From Perognathus longimembris pacificus (lineage: Eukaryota > Chordata > Mammalia > Rodentia > Heteromyidae): a DNA stretch of 64,000 nt. Position 1 is the stretch's first letter. Each line of letters opens with the position of its first letter. Of the stretch, positions 33,494-43,538 are shown in pieces. Below the pieces are notes generated by a model. It made no database searches. It had not been told where the DNA came from and saw nothing but the letters and a program-made list of their open reading frames with translations. The stretch lies in assembly GCF_023159225.1 (NCBI RefSeq), contig NC_063166.1, forward strand, positions 46,741,149-46,805,148. Direction: 5' to 3'. Position numbers and translations under genes: made by a program.

Positions 33494-33728
33494 TTAGCTA
33501 TGGAAAACCCCTCTAAATTTAATGCCACCAATTTGTGAACAGGTTACCTCCCTATCAGTCTTCCAATTACAGAACATAAGACTGATCCTTTCCTCTTCTT
33601 AATCTCCAAGGCCCCTTTCAGAGATCTCAGAAGAAATCAATTACAAAATATGGTTTTCACTCCTATAGTTAGCCATCCCAGGATTGTTACTTCCTTATTT
33701 GTCTTGTTATTTCTAGCACCTATCAGTG
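33492..33728 (+). repeat. Unclassified 237-bp duplicated unit, copy A
   Basis: Begins TGTTAGCTATGGAAAACCCC and ends CACCTATCAGTG. A second copy in the same orientation is at 36968-37203, differing by roughly 14 substitutions and one indel by eye (about 93-94% identity). Similarity stops at the same base on both sides. It contains no intact gene, and I cannot place it in a known repeat family. Confidence 0.85.
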
Positions 33729-34184
33729 GTATAAGTAGTTCAAAATCACTAAAATTTTACCACTTTTCATACAAATTTCTTCTGCTACTTGTGGGTTTTT
33801 GGTTTTTTGGTGTCACAGCTCTTGTTGCTCTGCATTTGGCAGAGACCACCAAGGTCCCAGCTCTGTAGCAGTCAATGCCTGCTTAGTGTTGCAATTCAGC
33901 AGCAGAGAGTGTCTCCCAGTGTTGCAGATCCACAGTGGGCCACTCCACTCATAGCCTTCTTGAGTTCCTATCTCAAAGATTCAATAATGAAGTCCACCAA
34001 CAACAAAAAAAGGCGAGTATAAAGAACTTTATGCTTCTTTAAGCATCTCACTCAAAAGCCACTGCTGCTTTCTATATGTCTGTGTATAGACATATGTCCC
34101 TTGTATTTATGACTTCCAAGATAGAGATTTTTATACCTTGTGCTTTGTTCTGATTGGTTGTTCATATTATAATTAGGTGGTTGA
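33729..34184. other. Unassigned sequence between duplicated unit and old LINE-1
   Basis: Sequence present after copy A of the duplicated unit but not after copy B. No gene recognised. On the minus strand a CATAAAGTTC string lies near 34021-34030, without enough context to call an LTR. Confidence 0.4.
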
Positions 34185-34599
34185 ATCATATTTTTATTAT
34201 CATTAAGTAGTTGTACAAAGGAGTCACCATTCAGAAAATCATTTTATTGAATGTAATGCATCTTGACCAATGTCACCCACTTCATCATTTTCCTGAACCT
34301 CTCCCAACCCAACTCCTCCTATCGATTTTCTTCACTTCATTGTTTATACGTTGAATATTATGACTGCATTCTCCCCTACCTTCCTCCCTTCATTTCCTCT
34401 CCTCTACCACAACCTAATACCAGTTCCTGTTATTCATTTTGGTAAACTGTTTCTGTAAGGAATTATACCATTTGAATTCTTCCCTGAAAATACTATACAT
34501 CAGTTCACACATTTGTATATACTTGCATTCAACAATCATGTGTTTTACTAGTACATTTATAAATCAGTTTTAGTTTCCACACATAAGAAAAAATATGAG

Positions 34600-35503
34600 A
34601 CCCAGAATAGCAAAAACAATCCTAAGCAGAAAGAACAGTGCTGGAGGAATTACAATACCCAACTTCAAGCTGTATTATAAAGCTATAGTAATAAAAACAG
34701 CTTGGCACCGGAACAGGCCTGAAGACCAATGGAACAGAATCGAAGACCCAGAAATGAACCCAAAGAACTATGCCTACTTAATCTTTGATAAAGGAGCTAA
34801 AAAATATTGTCTGGAAGAAAGATAGCTTCTTTAACAAATGGTGCTGGCAAAACTGGTTCAACACATGCAACAAACTAAAACTAGATCCTTATATATCACC
34901 CTGCACCAAAATCAATTCCAAATGGATCGAAATTAAAACAGATACCCTGAAAACACTAAAGGAAGGAGTAGGAGGAACACTTGGGCTCCTTGGCACAGGA
35001 CGGAACTTCCTAAACAAGACCAAGAAATGCTACAAATCAAGGAAAGGATGGACAAATGGGACTGCATCAAACTGCAGAGCTTCTTCAGAGTAAAGGACAT
35101 AGCTCGCAAGATAAACAGAAAGCCCACAGATTGGGAAAAGATGAAGATTCCTCAGAAGGCTAAACATAGAGCCCCTCCCCCCCCATGACCCAGCAGCTCC
35201 ACTTTGGGGCATCTACCCAAAAGACCACAAACAAGAACACACTAAAGCCACCAGCACAACAATGTTCATCACAGCACAATTTGTCATAGCTAGAATATGG
35301 AACCAACCCAGATGCCCCTCAATAGAAGAATGGATCAGGAAAATGTGGTACATATACACAATGGAATTTATGCCTCTATCAGAAAGAATGACATTGCCCC
35401 ATTTGTAAGGAAATGGAAGGACTTGGAAAAAATTATACTAAGTGAAGTGAGCCAGACCCAAAGAAACATGGACTTTATGGTCTCCCTCATAGGGAATAAT
35501 TAG
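34600..35503 (+). pseudogene. LINE-1 ORF2 C-terminal fragment
   Basis: Two partly overlapping frames (34595-34825 and 34785-35093) and a third (35297-35503) cover the ORF2 C-terminus with frameshifts. Motifs [42 protein letters not shown] and IILSEVSQTQRNM are clear. It reads through the site where the LTR at 5920-6459 interrupts the other copy, so it serves as the empty-site reference. The Cys motif is lost in the internal deletion. Confidence 0.85.
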
Positions 35504-36035
35504 CACAGGTTTAGGCAAGTCACAGCAGAGGAGCACAAGAGACCAATAGCTATACCCTTATGAACACATAAGATGATGCTAAGTGAAATGAACTCCAGGT
35601 TATGGAAACGATTGTTTTATCACTGTTGTAACTACTTTCAACGTGCTATGTGTAACCGTAGCTTCTATTATTGATAATATTCTTGTATACCCTTCCTGTG
35701 GTTGTATCTGCACTATCTCTTTATCTTATCTGAGTACATTGGAAACTGCATATACTGGTGTTAGAACTAGGAAACTAAAAGGGAATACCGAAATCGTGAA
35801 ACACAGGGTAAAAAAGACAAATGACTACAAAAGCAATACTTGAAAAACTGTTTGGTGTAATTGAACTGAACAACTCTTTGGGGGAAAGGGAAAGGGGGAG
35901 GGGGAGGGGGAATGAGGGAGGAGGTAACACACAGTAAAAGAAATGTATCCAATGCCTATCGTAAGAAACTGTAACCTCTCTGTACATCAGTTTGAAAATA
36001 AAAAAATATATTAATTACCTAAAAAAAAACGAAAA
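34600..36035 (+). mobile_element. LINE-1, sense, 5'-truncated, 15-bp target duplication, internal deletion
   Basis: ORF2 C-terminal region, 3' UTR and A-rich tail of the same young family as 1-8137. It is flanked by AAGAAAAAATATGAG (34585-34599) and AAGAAAAAACATGAG (36036-36050), a 15-bp target duplication with one mismatch. The ORF2 block [13 protein letters not shown] through the Cys motif is missing: sequence jumps from GGGAAAAGAT (near 35140) to GAAGATTCCTCAG, a loss of about 370 bases relative to 6895-7262. ORF2 ends at TAG near 35501-35503, followed by a 3' UTR with a G-rich tract (about 35879-35912). Confidence 0.9.
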
Positions 36036-36467
36036 AAGAAAAAACATGAGTCTTTTATCTCTCCAGGTCTGATTTATTTCATGTAACATAATTTTTTCCA
36101 GTTCATCCCATTTCTTTGTAAGTTATATACTATGATTCTTCCTAAGAGATGAGGAAAATCCCATATACTATATTTTCTGATCCATTTGTCCATTGAGGGT
36201 CATCTGGCTGTTTCCAGATATTGCATATGGTGAATAGTGAAGCAATAAACATGTTTGTGTAAGTGGCTGTACTCTTGCTTGATTTGTAATCTTTTGGATA
36301 AATGCCTGAGAGGTATTGCTGGATCATAGGGTAGTTCTATGTTTAATTGTTGAGGAATCTCTGAGCTGCTTTCCAGAGTGGTTGGACAAGTTTACCTTCC
36401 CACTAACAGTGTGTTAGGCTTCTTTGCCCCCACATCCACATCAGCATCTGTTGTTATATGTATTTTT

Positions 36468-36682
36468 TTTTAATTTTTTTTTTTTTTTTGGCCAGTCCTG
36501 GGCCTTGGACTCAGGGCCTGAGCACTGTCCCTGGCTTCTTCCCGCTCAAGGCTAGCACTCTGCCACTTGAGCCACAGCGCCGCTTCTGGCCGTTTTCTGT
36601 ATATGTGGTGCTGGGGAATCGAACCTAGGGCCTCGTGTATCCGAGGCAGGCACTCTTGCCACTAGGCTATATCCCCCAGCCC
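36468..36682 (-). mobile_element. IDL-Geo SINE, inverted, CpG-rich subfamily, 15-bp target duplication
   Basis: A poly-T start, then Geo and ID-like monomers in reverse, flanked by GTTATATGTATTTTT at 36453-36467 and 36683-36697. It shares variants CTTCCCGCTC, CGCCGCTTCTGG, CGAACCTAGGGCCTCGTGTATC and AGGCTATATCCCC with the copy at 59431-59633 and with no other copy here. Inserted in the old inverted LINE-1. Confidence 0.95.
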
Positions 36683-36967
36683 GTTATATGTATTTTTAAC
36701 GATGCCATTCTAACTTGGATGAGATGGAATCTTATTTCGATTTGCATTTCCTTTATGGCCAGACATATTGAGCATTTCTTCACATTTATACTGGCCATTT
36801 TGACTTCTTCTGAGAATTGTCTATTTAGCTCATTTGCCTGTTCATTAATTGTGTTGTTGATTTGAGGGTTTATTTTCTTGAGCTCTTTGGGTATTCTGGA
36901 TATTAGGTCATTGTCTGATGTACAGCTGGCAAAGATCCCCTCCCATTCTGTTGGCTGCTTTTTAGAT

Positions 36968-37203
36968 TGTTAGCTATGGAAGACCCCTCTGAATTTAATG
37001 CCAACAATTTGTGAACAGGTCACCTCCCTGTCAGTCTTCCAATTACAGAAATAAGACTGATCCTTTCCTCTTCTTTATCTCCAAGGCCCCTTGCAGAGAT
37101 CTCAGGAGAAATCAATTACAAAATATGGTTTTCACTCCTATACTGAGCCATCCCGGGATTGTTACTTTTTTATTTGTCTTGTTATTTCTAGCACCTATCA
37201 GTG
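36968..37203 (+). repeat. Unclassified duplicated unit, copy B
   Basis: Second copy of the unit at 33492-33728, same orientation, abutting the 5' end of the inverted old LINE-1. After CACCTATCAGTG it diverges from copy A and soon meets a GATA microsatellite. A 77-codon frame (37011-37244) covers it but the equivalent frame in copy A is broken, so it is probably not coding. Confidence 0.85.
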
Positions 37204-37234
37204 AATCACACATTATTCTCTTTGTTATTGTCAT

Positions 37235-37249
37235 AGATAGATGATAGAT

Positions 37250-37302
<53 letters not shown>
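37235..37302. repeat. (GATA)n microsatellite
   Basis: About 15 GATA units with small interruptions at both ends. Long uninterrupted tetranucleotide arrays are usually polymorphic. Confidence 0.95.
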
Positions 37303-37306
<4 letters not shown>

Positions 37307-37794
37307 GTAATAATATGTTATCCTAGCCCTCAAAACAGTATAGACTAATGAAGGAAAGGATAGGATGGAAAAGATTAAATAACTGAGTCCAAAAACTTGG
37401 TTAGATAAAGAACAGGATTTTCTACCTTTAGACTTCTTCTCCCTGCGAGTAAATACAGCCAGATTAGAAGGCTGCAGAGCTCCAGGAACACTATCACTCT
37501 GTGATCACTGACAATAGCTCAGTCACTCATTCAATAAGCATTTGTATGAACTATGAGAACCCATTTTTCCACTGATAAATTGCTTTAATTGACAGATCAT
37601 ATCTCCCAGGAATTACACATATAGATAACTATCTCAGGATGCCTGTGAATAGTTGTACATGAGAGGAGAACCAAGAAGAGCAAGAATTCACGCTTTGGTG
37701 ATGGGTAAGGTGCCAAGGATGACACCGGGAGTACAAGGGAAAGAAATTGGGTGAGATAGGTTAAACTGTATCAGCAAAAGTGTCTCCATCATCT
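37303..37794. other. Unassigned sequence
   Basis: No repeat or gene recognised. Confidence 0.4.
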
Positions 37795-38215
37795 AGGAAC
37801 TGGTGGCTCACTCCTGTAATCCTAGTGACTTGAGAAGCTGAGTTCTGGAAGATCATAGTTTGAAGCTGGCACAAGTTAACACATAAAACTACTTTTCAAC
37901 CAGTAACTGGGCATGGTGGCATCCTAGCTACAAGGAAAACTGAGATCTGGAGAATCATGGTTTCAGGTGAGCCCTGAGGGAAAAAAGCTCATAAGGCTCT
38001 ATAAGCTGGATATCATGGTATTTGCCTTTTATCCCAGTCATGATAGATGGTACAAACTAGTCAAATGAAAGTCCAGGTATGTGGCTGAGCAAAAATGAGA
38101 CCCTATCTCAAATTATCATGCAAAAATATAAAAGTCTATAGGTTTGATTCAGTGGTACAGCATCTTTCTAGCAAATGAAAGACCCTGAATTCAAATCCCA
38201 ATACCACCAAAAGAA
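37795..38215 (+). mobile_element. Cluster of diverged B1-like SINE monomers with a tRNA/Geo-like end
   Basis: At least three heads in a row: ACTGGTGGCTCACTCCTGTAATCC (37800), GGGCATGGTGGCATCCTAGCTAC (about 37911), and TGGATATCATGGTATTTGCC (about 38007). Then comes a CAGTGGTACAGCATC...GAATTCAAATCCC end. Each is diverged, so this is an old region where SINEs inserted near one another. Confidence 0.65.
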
Positions 38216-38471
38216 GTGTGCATCCAAGCAAATGAACCTCACAGACTTAAAATTGAGCTAAAGAAGCAGTCACAACATGTATGCACATGGTATGGTGTTT
38301 TTTGTGCAAAGAACAAAACTAGACAAAGCCAACCTGTTCTATTTAAGAATTGCTTTTGTTAATCAAGAGATGAGGACCCCAAGTGAGCAATACGATGGTC
38401 CTTGATGGAGCTGTACAAGTTTGTTCTGTTTATGAAATACCAACATGTTATATATACTAAATGGGGACGTA

Positions 38472-38505
<34 letters not shown>

Positions 38506-38509
38506 TGTT
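38472..38509. repeat. (GT)n microsatellite
   Basis: About 19 GT units with one AT interruption. Confidence 0.95.
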
Positions 38510-38532
38510 ATTCTTTACTTCAAACTTGAGGA

Positions 38533-38700
38533 TTCTGGTTGGGCATGGCTGCAAATGCTTGTATTCAAGCTACTCAATTAAGTGAAGATAGGAGGATTGT
38601 GGTTCAAAGTCAGCTCAAGAAAAAGCCAAAGACCCTTACTGAAAAACAAACTAAATCAAAAGGATGAGGCATGATTCAAGTAGTCTAGCAAACTCACACC
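38533..38700 (+). mobile_element. Diverged B1-like/Geo SINE
   Basis: GGTTGGGCATGGCTGCAAATGC ... GAGGATTGTGGTTCAAAGTCAGC, with a degraded right half (GGCATGATTCAAGTAGTCTAGC). Confidence 0.7.
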
Positions 38701-39756
38701 ACCCCCTCAATCTTACAGACAATGAAAAAGGAAGACTTCATTCATGGCTCCAGGAATGTCTTGGTAATAGAAAGAAGATACTCCCCCATTCGAGAAAAAT
38801 GGCATGGCCCCTCACTCACTACTTAAGGAAACTTGGATATTAACTTAGAAATCTGAGCAAGAGAGTATCAGCAATCAAGGACAAGAACAAACAGAGATTT
38901 ATTTAAATTCTTGACTTAGAATAGAGAACTGCAAGCACTCAAGCCATGCCCTAATGAGGACATGCAAAAGGAGGTAGTGGCTGCTAGGCTGGCTCTTGCA
39001 CAATGAGTTCAGGTTCATAAATTGGTCCAAAATGATTTATGTGCCCTCTCTACAGAGAAGTATCTATTGTCCTTAAACTATGCAAGATCAGAGCAAAAGA
39101 AGGTCAAAGGCAGAATCAGAAGAAAATTAAATTTGTTACATTGAGATATCATAAACAAAATAGAGAAAACACTGTCATCTTTCAAGATGCTAATAGTGAC
39201 TTCATTCCCTGTGTTACTGAACTTGGACTTTGGTGGAGACAAGAAGACATATTTGTGGGTGAGGGGGGGTGGGGCTCTAGCTACTGAAGAATCCGTCTGC
39301 TAACTAAGGAGCCGATAATTAATAAAATGCTAACCTAATATAGGAGAGGCAGATGACAAAAATGGTGTTAAATTTACACGAATTACATCACCCAGTTTAT
39401 ATTTGTACATTTAATTTTTTAATATTGATTCCAGATAATGCTTGCCTTTCTAACTCTGTCTTCCTTAGGCATGATGGATAAATTCAGGGCTGCATCTCGG
39501 CGGCCAACTCACCACAGCTACCCAGGGAAAGGGGGAATGGAGAATGGGTTGTTAACACAAATTCGAATCCTTTTGCTGGGCTGCCCAGGCAGAAATGGCC
39601 AGGGTTGAGGTGAAGTCATACAAGTCATCATCACTTTAAAGCCACAGCACATTTTCCTTATTCTTCTCCTGATTTCCTTTACCAATATTTCCTTACTTCT
39701 ACTTTATGACATTTTGTCACATGCCATTTTGAGTTTGGCTCCTCCAAGTTGCATTC
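38701..39756. other. Unassigned sequence
   Basis: About 1 kb with no repeat recognised. An 82-codon frame at 39039-39287 has no known domain. Confidence 0.45.
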
Positions 39757-39959
39757 TTTTTTTTTTTTCCAGTCCTGGGGCCTGAACTCAAGGCCTGAGT
39801 ACTGTTTCTGGCTTCTTTTTTGCTCAAGGCTAGCACTCTATCACTTGAGCCGCAGGACCACTTTTGACTTTTTCTATATATGCTGTGCTGAAGTATCAAA
39901 CCCAGGGCTTCATGTATATGAGGCAAGCACTCTACTACTAGGCCATATTCCCAGCCCCC
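39757..39959 (-). mobile_element. IDL-Geo SINE, inverted, moderately diverged
   Basis: A poly-T start, CCAGTCCTGGGGCCTGAACTC, GCTCAAGGCTAGCACTCTATC, and the ID-like end GGCCATATTCCCAGCCCC. More substitutions than the other inverted copies, hence an older insertion. Confidence 0.9.
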
Positions 39960-40084
39960 ACATTAACTCTTAGTATCTGATGATCAGAGATGTCTTTGTG
40001 ATGTTAATGAAAACTCAAGTCCATCATCCCAAATATGTCTATGATTACAATAATAGTTAAAGTCAGAATCTCAAAGCCTATGTC

Positions 40085-40190
40085 TTGCTGGGTGTTGTAA
40101 CCTGTAATTAACACAACTCATGAAGCTGAGGCAAGCGATTGAGAGTTTCAGGACTGCCTAGGCTATATAGTGAGACCCTGTCAAAAGGAG
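40085..40190 (+). mobile_element. B1-like SINE monomer
   Basis: GCTGGGTGTTGTAACCTGTAATTAAC ... GGCTATATAGTGAGACCCTGTCA: this carries the 'gctatatagtgagaccctgtc' end of ordinary rodent B1, unlike the composite SINEs in which the Geo half replaces it. Followed by a purine-rich array. Confidence 0.75.
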
Positions 40191-40335
40191 GAAGGAAAGA
40201 AGGAATGAAAGGAGGGAGGCAGGGATGGGAAGGGAAAGGTGTAGAGGAAGGGAAGAGAATGGAGAGAGACAATCAAGAAAGTGGGGATAGAATAGAAGAG
40301 AATAGAACAGGGAAGGAGAAGAAGTGGAAAAGATG
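40184..40335. repeat. GA/GGAA-rich low-complexity tract at a SINE tail
   Basis: About 150 bases almost entirely purine on the plus strand (GGAAGGAAAG, GGGAAGG, AGAATAGAAGAG). The open frames on both strands (40139-40354, 40158-40346) are artefacts of composition. Confidence 0.9.
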
Positions 40336-41526
40336 GGTTCGAGCACTGTCTTGAGTTCAGTCTGCTCCTGCAGGGAACTCTGGAGTCAAATTACACCTAA
40401 GTTTGCCTTGCATGGAAGCAAAATAATTTGGCTTTGGTGTTTCCCAGTCAGTCAATCATAAGCTGTTCTTGGCATCTATTGTGTGGGTAGCAGAGACATA
40501 AAATTCTTAAATATTTAGCTTCTCTGTGCAGTAAGGTGGCTCCGGCTTCCTAGAGCAACCCTCTAAAGGCTAAAAGTATTTGCTGTCAGTAACAAAACAC
40601 CCTAAAGCTAGAAATGGGGTAGAGTATGTACACAGATGACAAAAGGATTCCATGGTGATGTAGGAAGGGCACTGAGCACCACTACACCCACCAGGTGCTG
40701 GGAATAGGAACTTCTGATTCCCAGCAGGGAGTCACCAGCCCCTTGTGCTTACTGATCACACCATCATGTAAAATAAACAGTAGTTCTAAGACTCAAAGCA
40801 AAAGAATACAGGCTATCTCACTCCAGCATTTCATGTTGACCACATCTCAAAACAGGATTATAGATTACACATAAAATGCATTATGAAAATTATTATCTAG
40901 TTCTTTTTCCTTTTGAATGTGGCTCTTAGAAAAGTTTGAATTCTATCTAGACTTCCTATACAAGAGATGAGGTGCCTGCCTTCTTCATGTTCAAAGTCCA
41001 GGGAACAAAACAGAGCATAAACAAAAGAAGAAACACGTGTTGCCATTAATTTAAAACGTGAAGATGATAATATCAAGGTAATTTGTAGTGAGTAATCAAA
41101 TAAGGCAATTAGTGTAGAAAGGATCTGCAACAAGAACTCACAGTGAAGATGTCTCTGATGACATGCCGTTTAAATTAACATCTTGTGGCAATTTTAGAAC
41201 TGAAATCCTAGACAAGGGAAAATTTTTTTTTCTAAATGAGAGACAGTTAAATAGAAGTGTTTCTCATTATGAAGTCTATAGAATCTAACATATATTCCAA
41301 AGTGGCTTCAGTGATACCAGATGCTTGGTCCTCTGTAGTGTGCGCCAGATCCCTTATGAGTTACGGTGTCTATGGAGAGTTTCTCCCTTGATTCCTTATT
41401 TCACAAGTCTTGGAGAAGTAACTTGTGGCAAGTACCCAGTAGAGGCTCCCTAGATTGTATTCAAAGAGTAATGCATGTTTTACTTAGACCATGATGTATT
41501 AGAAAGGCTGTAAGGTACTTATCTCA
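40336..41526. other. Unassigned sequence
   Basis: No repeat recognised in about 1.2 kb. A 78-codon minus-strand frame (40897-41133) has no known motif. Confidence 0.45.
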
Positions 41527-41770
41527 AGGCCTAGTGCCAGTGGCTCATACCTATCATCATCCTAGCTACTTAGGAGGCTGACATCTGAGAATCACAGTTT
41601 GAAGCCAGCCCCAGACTGAAAAGTCTGCAAGATGCTTATCTCCAATTAAGCATCCAAAAAAGCCAGAGGTGGAACTGGCTCAAGTAGTAGAGTACTATCA
41701 AATAAATCTGTCCTTGAGTGAAAAAGGCTCAGGGAGAGCACCCAGGCCCTGAGTTCAAGCCCTAGGACTG
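41527..41770 (+). mobile_element. B1-like/Geo composite SINE
   Basis: Head AGTGGCTCATACCTATCATCATCC, CTCCAATTAAGCATCCAAAAAAG, and Geo half GAACTGGCTCAAGTAGTAGAG ... GAGTTCAAGCCCTAGGACTG, running directly into a CA array. Confidence 0.9.
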
Positions 41771-41831
41771 ACACACACAAACACACACACACACACACAC
41801 ATGCACACACACACACATATGCACACACACA
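41771..41831. repeat. (CA)n microsatellite at a SINE tail
   Basis: About 60 bases of CA units with ATG and AA interruptions, beginning at the last base of the SINE. Confidence 0.95.
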
Positions 41832-42617
41832 ATTTTAAAGACATTTGTTTCTGGACAAGAACCTTTTATAAGAAATATGCATAGATCAGGAGAGCCACTA
41901 AATGTTAAGCTCAGAATATGGTATGTACTAAAAGCCCTAGACTACACAAGATGTCAGATGGCTTTGAACCAGAAATGTTGTGGGGAAATTGGAATTTGCT
42001 TTTCTTTTCTCATTTCTTTTCCTGTTAAAAAGGTGAGGGTACATTATATTGCCCATTCCTCGGTTCTGTTAGAGCAAGAGCAAATAGGAAGCAACCAGGT
42101 TTAGTTTTGTTGTTTAAGGCTTTGGGGCACCTGTTCCTTCCTCATCAGGTTACAAACATTGCATTATCTTGTTCTCTCTGTTTCCACTAGGATGATTATT
42201 GATTCACCAGCAGCCTTAAAGTAGATCTTTCAGGCACTCTAATCACCTTGACAGCAACTCTGCAAATACATTAACCTCTGCTTTCAAAATTTGATGTCTC
42301 TTGTCCTAACAAATCATTATTTTGGCTAAACTCAGATGGAAGATTTGTTCAAGTTTGGCCAAATATCATTAAATGAGTCTCCCAAAGGCTGAGGCTATAT
42401 TATACTTACATCAAGCATAAGTAATTAAGAATGTAGGACTTCATTAAAAGTATTTTGTCTACTGAGGTAGCTCTGTTACCCTGTAAATAACAGGATGTCA
42501 TTGTTCTCTACATCTTAGATAATTGTGTTGTCAGTTGGATATAAGAAGACAGCAAGAATCTTCATCACAATCTCCATGGATCACAGCCATAACTTGAGCA
42601 TTTGGCAACCTAGGAGG
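41832..42617. other. Unassigned sequence
   Basis: No repeat or gene recognised up to the LTR target duplication. Confidence 0.45.
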
Positions 42618-42621
42618 GTTT

Positions 42622-43227
42622 TGAAATGCTCAAGTTTGGATCCCCCGAAAGACCTCCAGAGACCAAAACCAATGCAAGCAGCAAAACGGGCGTTTATTTC
42701 GAGGTAGCCGGGGTCCTCCGAGCACTCAGCATGCTGGTGATGTAAAAGGCCCTGAGGCTAAGGCTTCCAGCGGTTTTATGCATTCTTTGGGGAAGGCAGG
42801 GACTTAACATACATCATAGCATCTTTTAACAAATCAATGCACACCGGGGGGAAATTATAAAACAATTCTAAAGCATGTTTGGCACATTTGGTGGTGGGAA
42901 GGAATCTGGAAAGGGTCATTGGTCAGATCAGGGGCCGATGCATTTAAAATTGATTGGTTAAGCCATAAGGGTGTAGCAAGGGGGATATGTGCAAAGCTGC
43001 AGGGTTTTAGATACTGGAAACCACACCTGGGTGGCGGAGTCCTGGCATAACTCCAAAACTTGTTTTTCTTCTCTGCCGGTCACTCTTATGGGTGTTTATG
43101 GTTTTTCTGAGAACTCCCTGTCCCAGGGTATTTTATGATCTTTAGGGCTTACAGTAAGGTCAGTCAGGTACAGAATGGGGTCTTAGTACAATATGGGGTT
43201 ACTCTGGTCCTTCACTCTGGCTCTACA
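42622..43227 (-). mobile_element. Probable solo gammaretrovirus-like (ERV1) LTR, inverted
   Basis: On the minus strand a TATA box CATAAAACCG (42773-42780) is followed about 75 bases on by AATAAA (42693-42698) and a GT-rich R/U5 (CCCGTTTTGCTGCTTGC), the layout of an LTR promoter and polyadenylation region. Proposed ends are minus-strand TGTAGAGC and GCATTTCA, flanked by GTTT on both sides (42618-42621 and 43228-43231). That fits the 4-bp duplications made by gammaretroviral integrases, but a 4-bp match has modest weight. No internal viral genes were seen. Confidence 0.65.
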
Positions 43228-43252
43228 GTTTGTATAGGAAGTGCCCGACTGT

Positions 43253-43538
43253 TGGGGGCCTCATGCCCAGTTGGCATATTTAGGATGTTATGGAAATTTT
43301 AAAAGATGCAAACTAGCTGACATAGTAGTGAAAGACTAGGACAACTCCATCTTGAAACTGCAACCATCTTGTTTGTGTTAAGCTAAGAATAAACCAACCG
43401 GCCATAAAAACCCATTTACCAAAACCAACTGGCCATAAAAACCCATTTCCCGAATGGCCCGAACCAGGAAAGGGAAGGAGGGGGAAAGAGAATGGGCCAG
43501 GGCCTGGACACCCCAAGGACCTATGTCTTGTGACCTAC
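43253..43538 (+). mobile_element. U3-like segment with a tandem duplication, possible LTR fragment
   Basis: Begins TGTTGGGGGCC, like the starts of the ERVK-like LTRs in this window, and contains two copies of an approximately 28-bp unit (ACC-AAC-YGG-CCA-TAA-AAA-CCC-ATT-T) at about 43393-43451, each with an ATAAAA box. U3 regions of retroviral LTRs often carry such direct repeats. It ends where the inverted LTR at 43539 begins. No polyadenylation signal or end was found, so this is tentative. Confidence 0.4.

Larger units (their letters stand above)
34185..36966 (-). mobile_element. Old LINE-1, inverted, interrupted by a younger LINE-1 and a SINE
   Basis: The 3' UTR lies at left (AGTAGTTGTACAAAGGAGTCACC...), interrupted at 34600-36035, resuming TCTTTTATCTCTCCAGG and running through ORF2 C-terminal sequence to a 5' end at 36966 (...GGCTGCTTTTTAGA). 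A second interruption is the SINE at 36468-36682. With the inserts removed, the blocks GTTTCCACACATAAG and TCTCCAGGTCTGATTTATTTC are collinear, as in LINE-1. No open frame survives. Confidence 0.85.
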
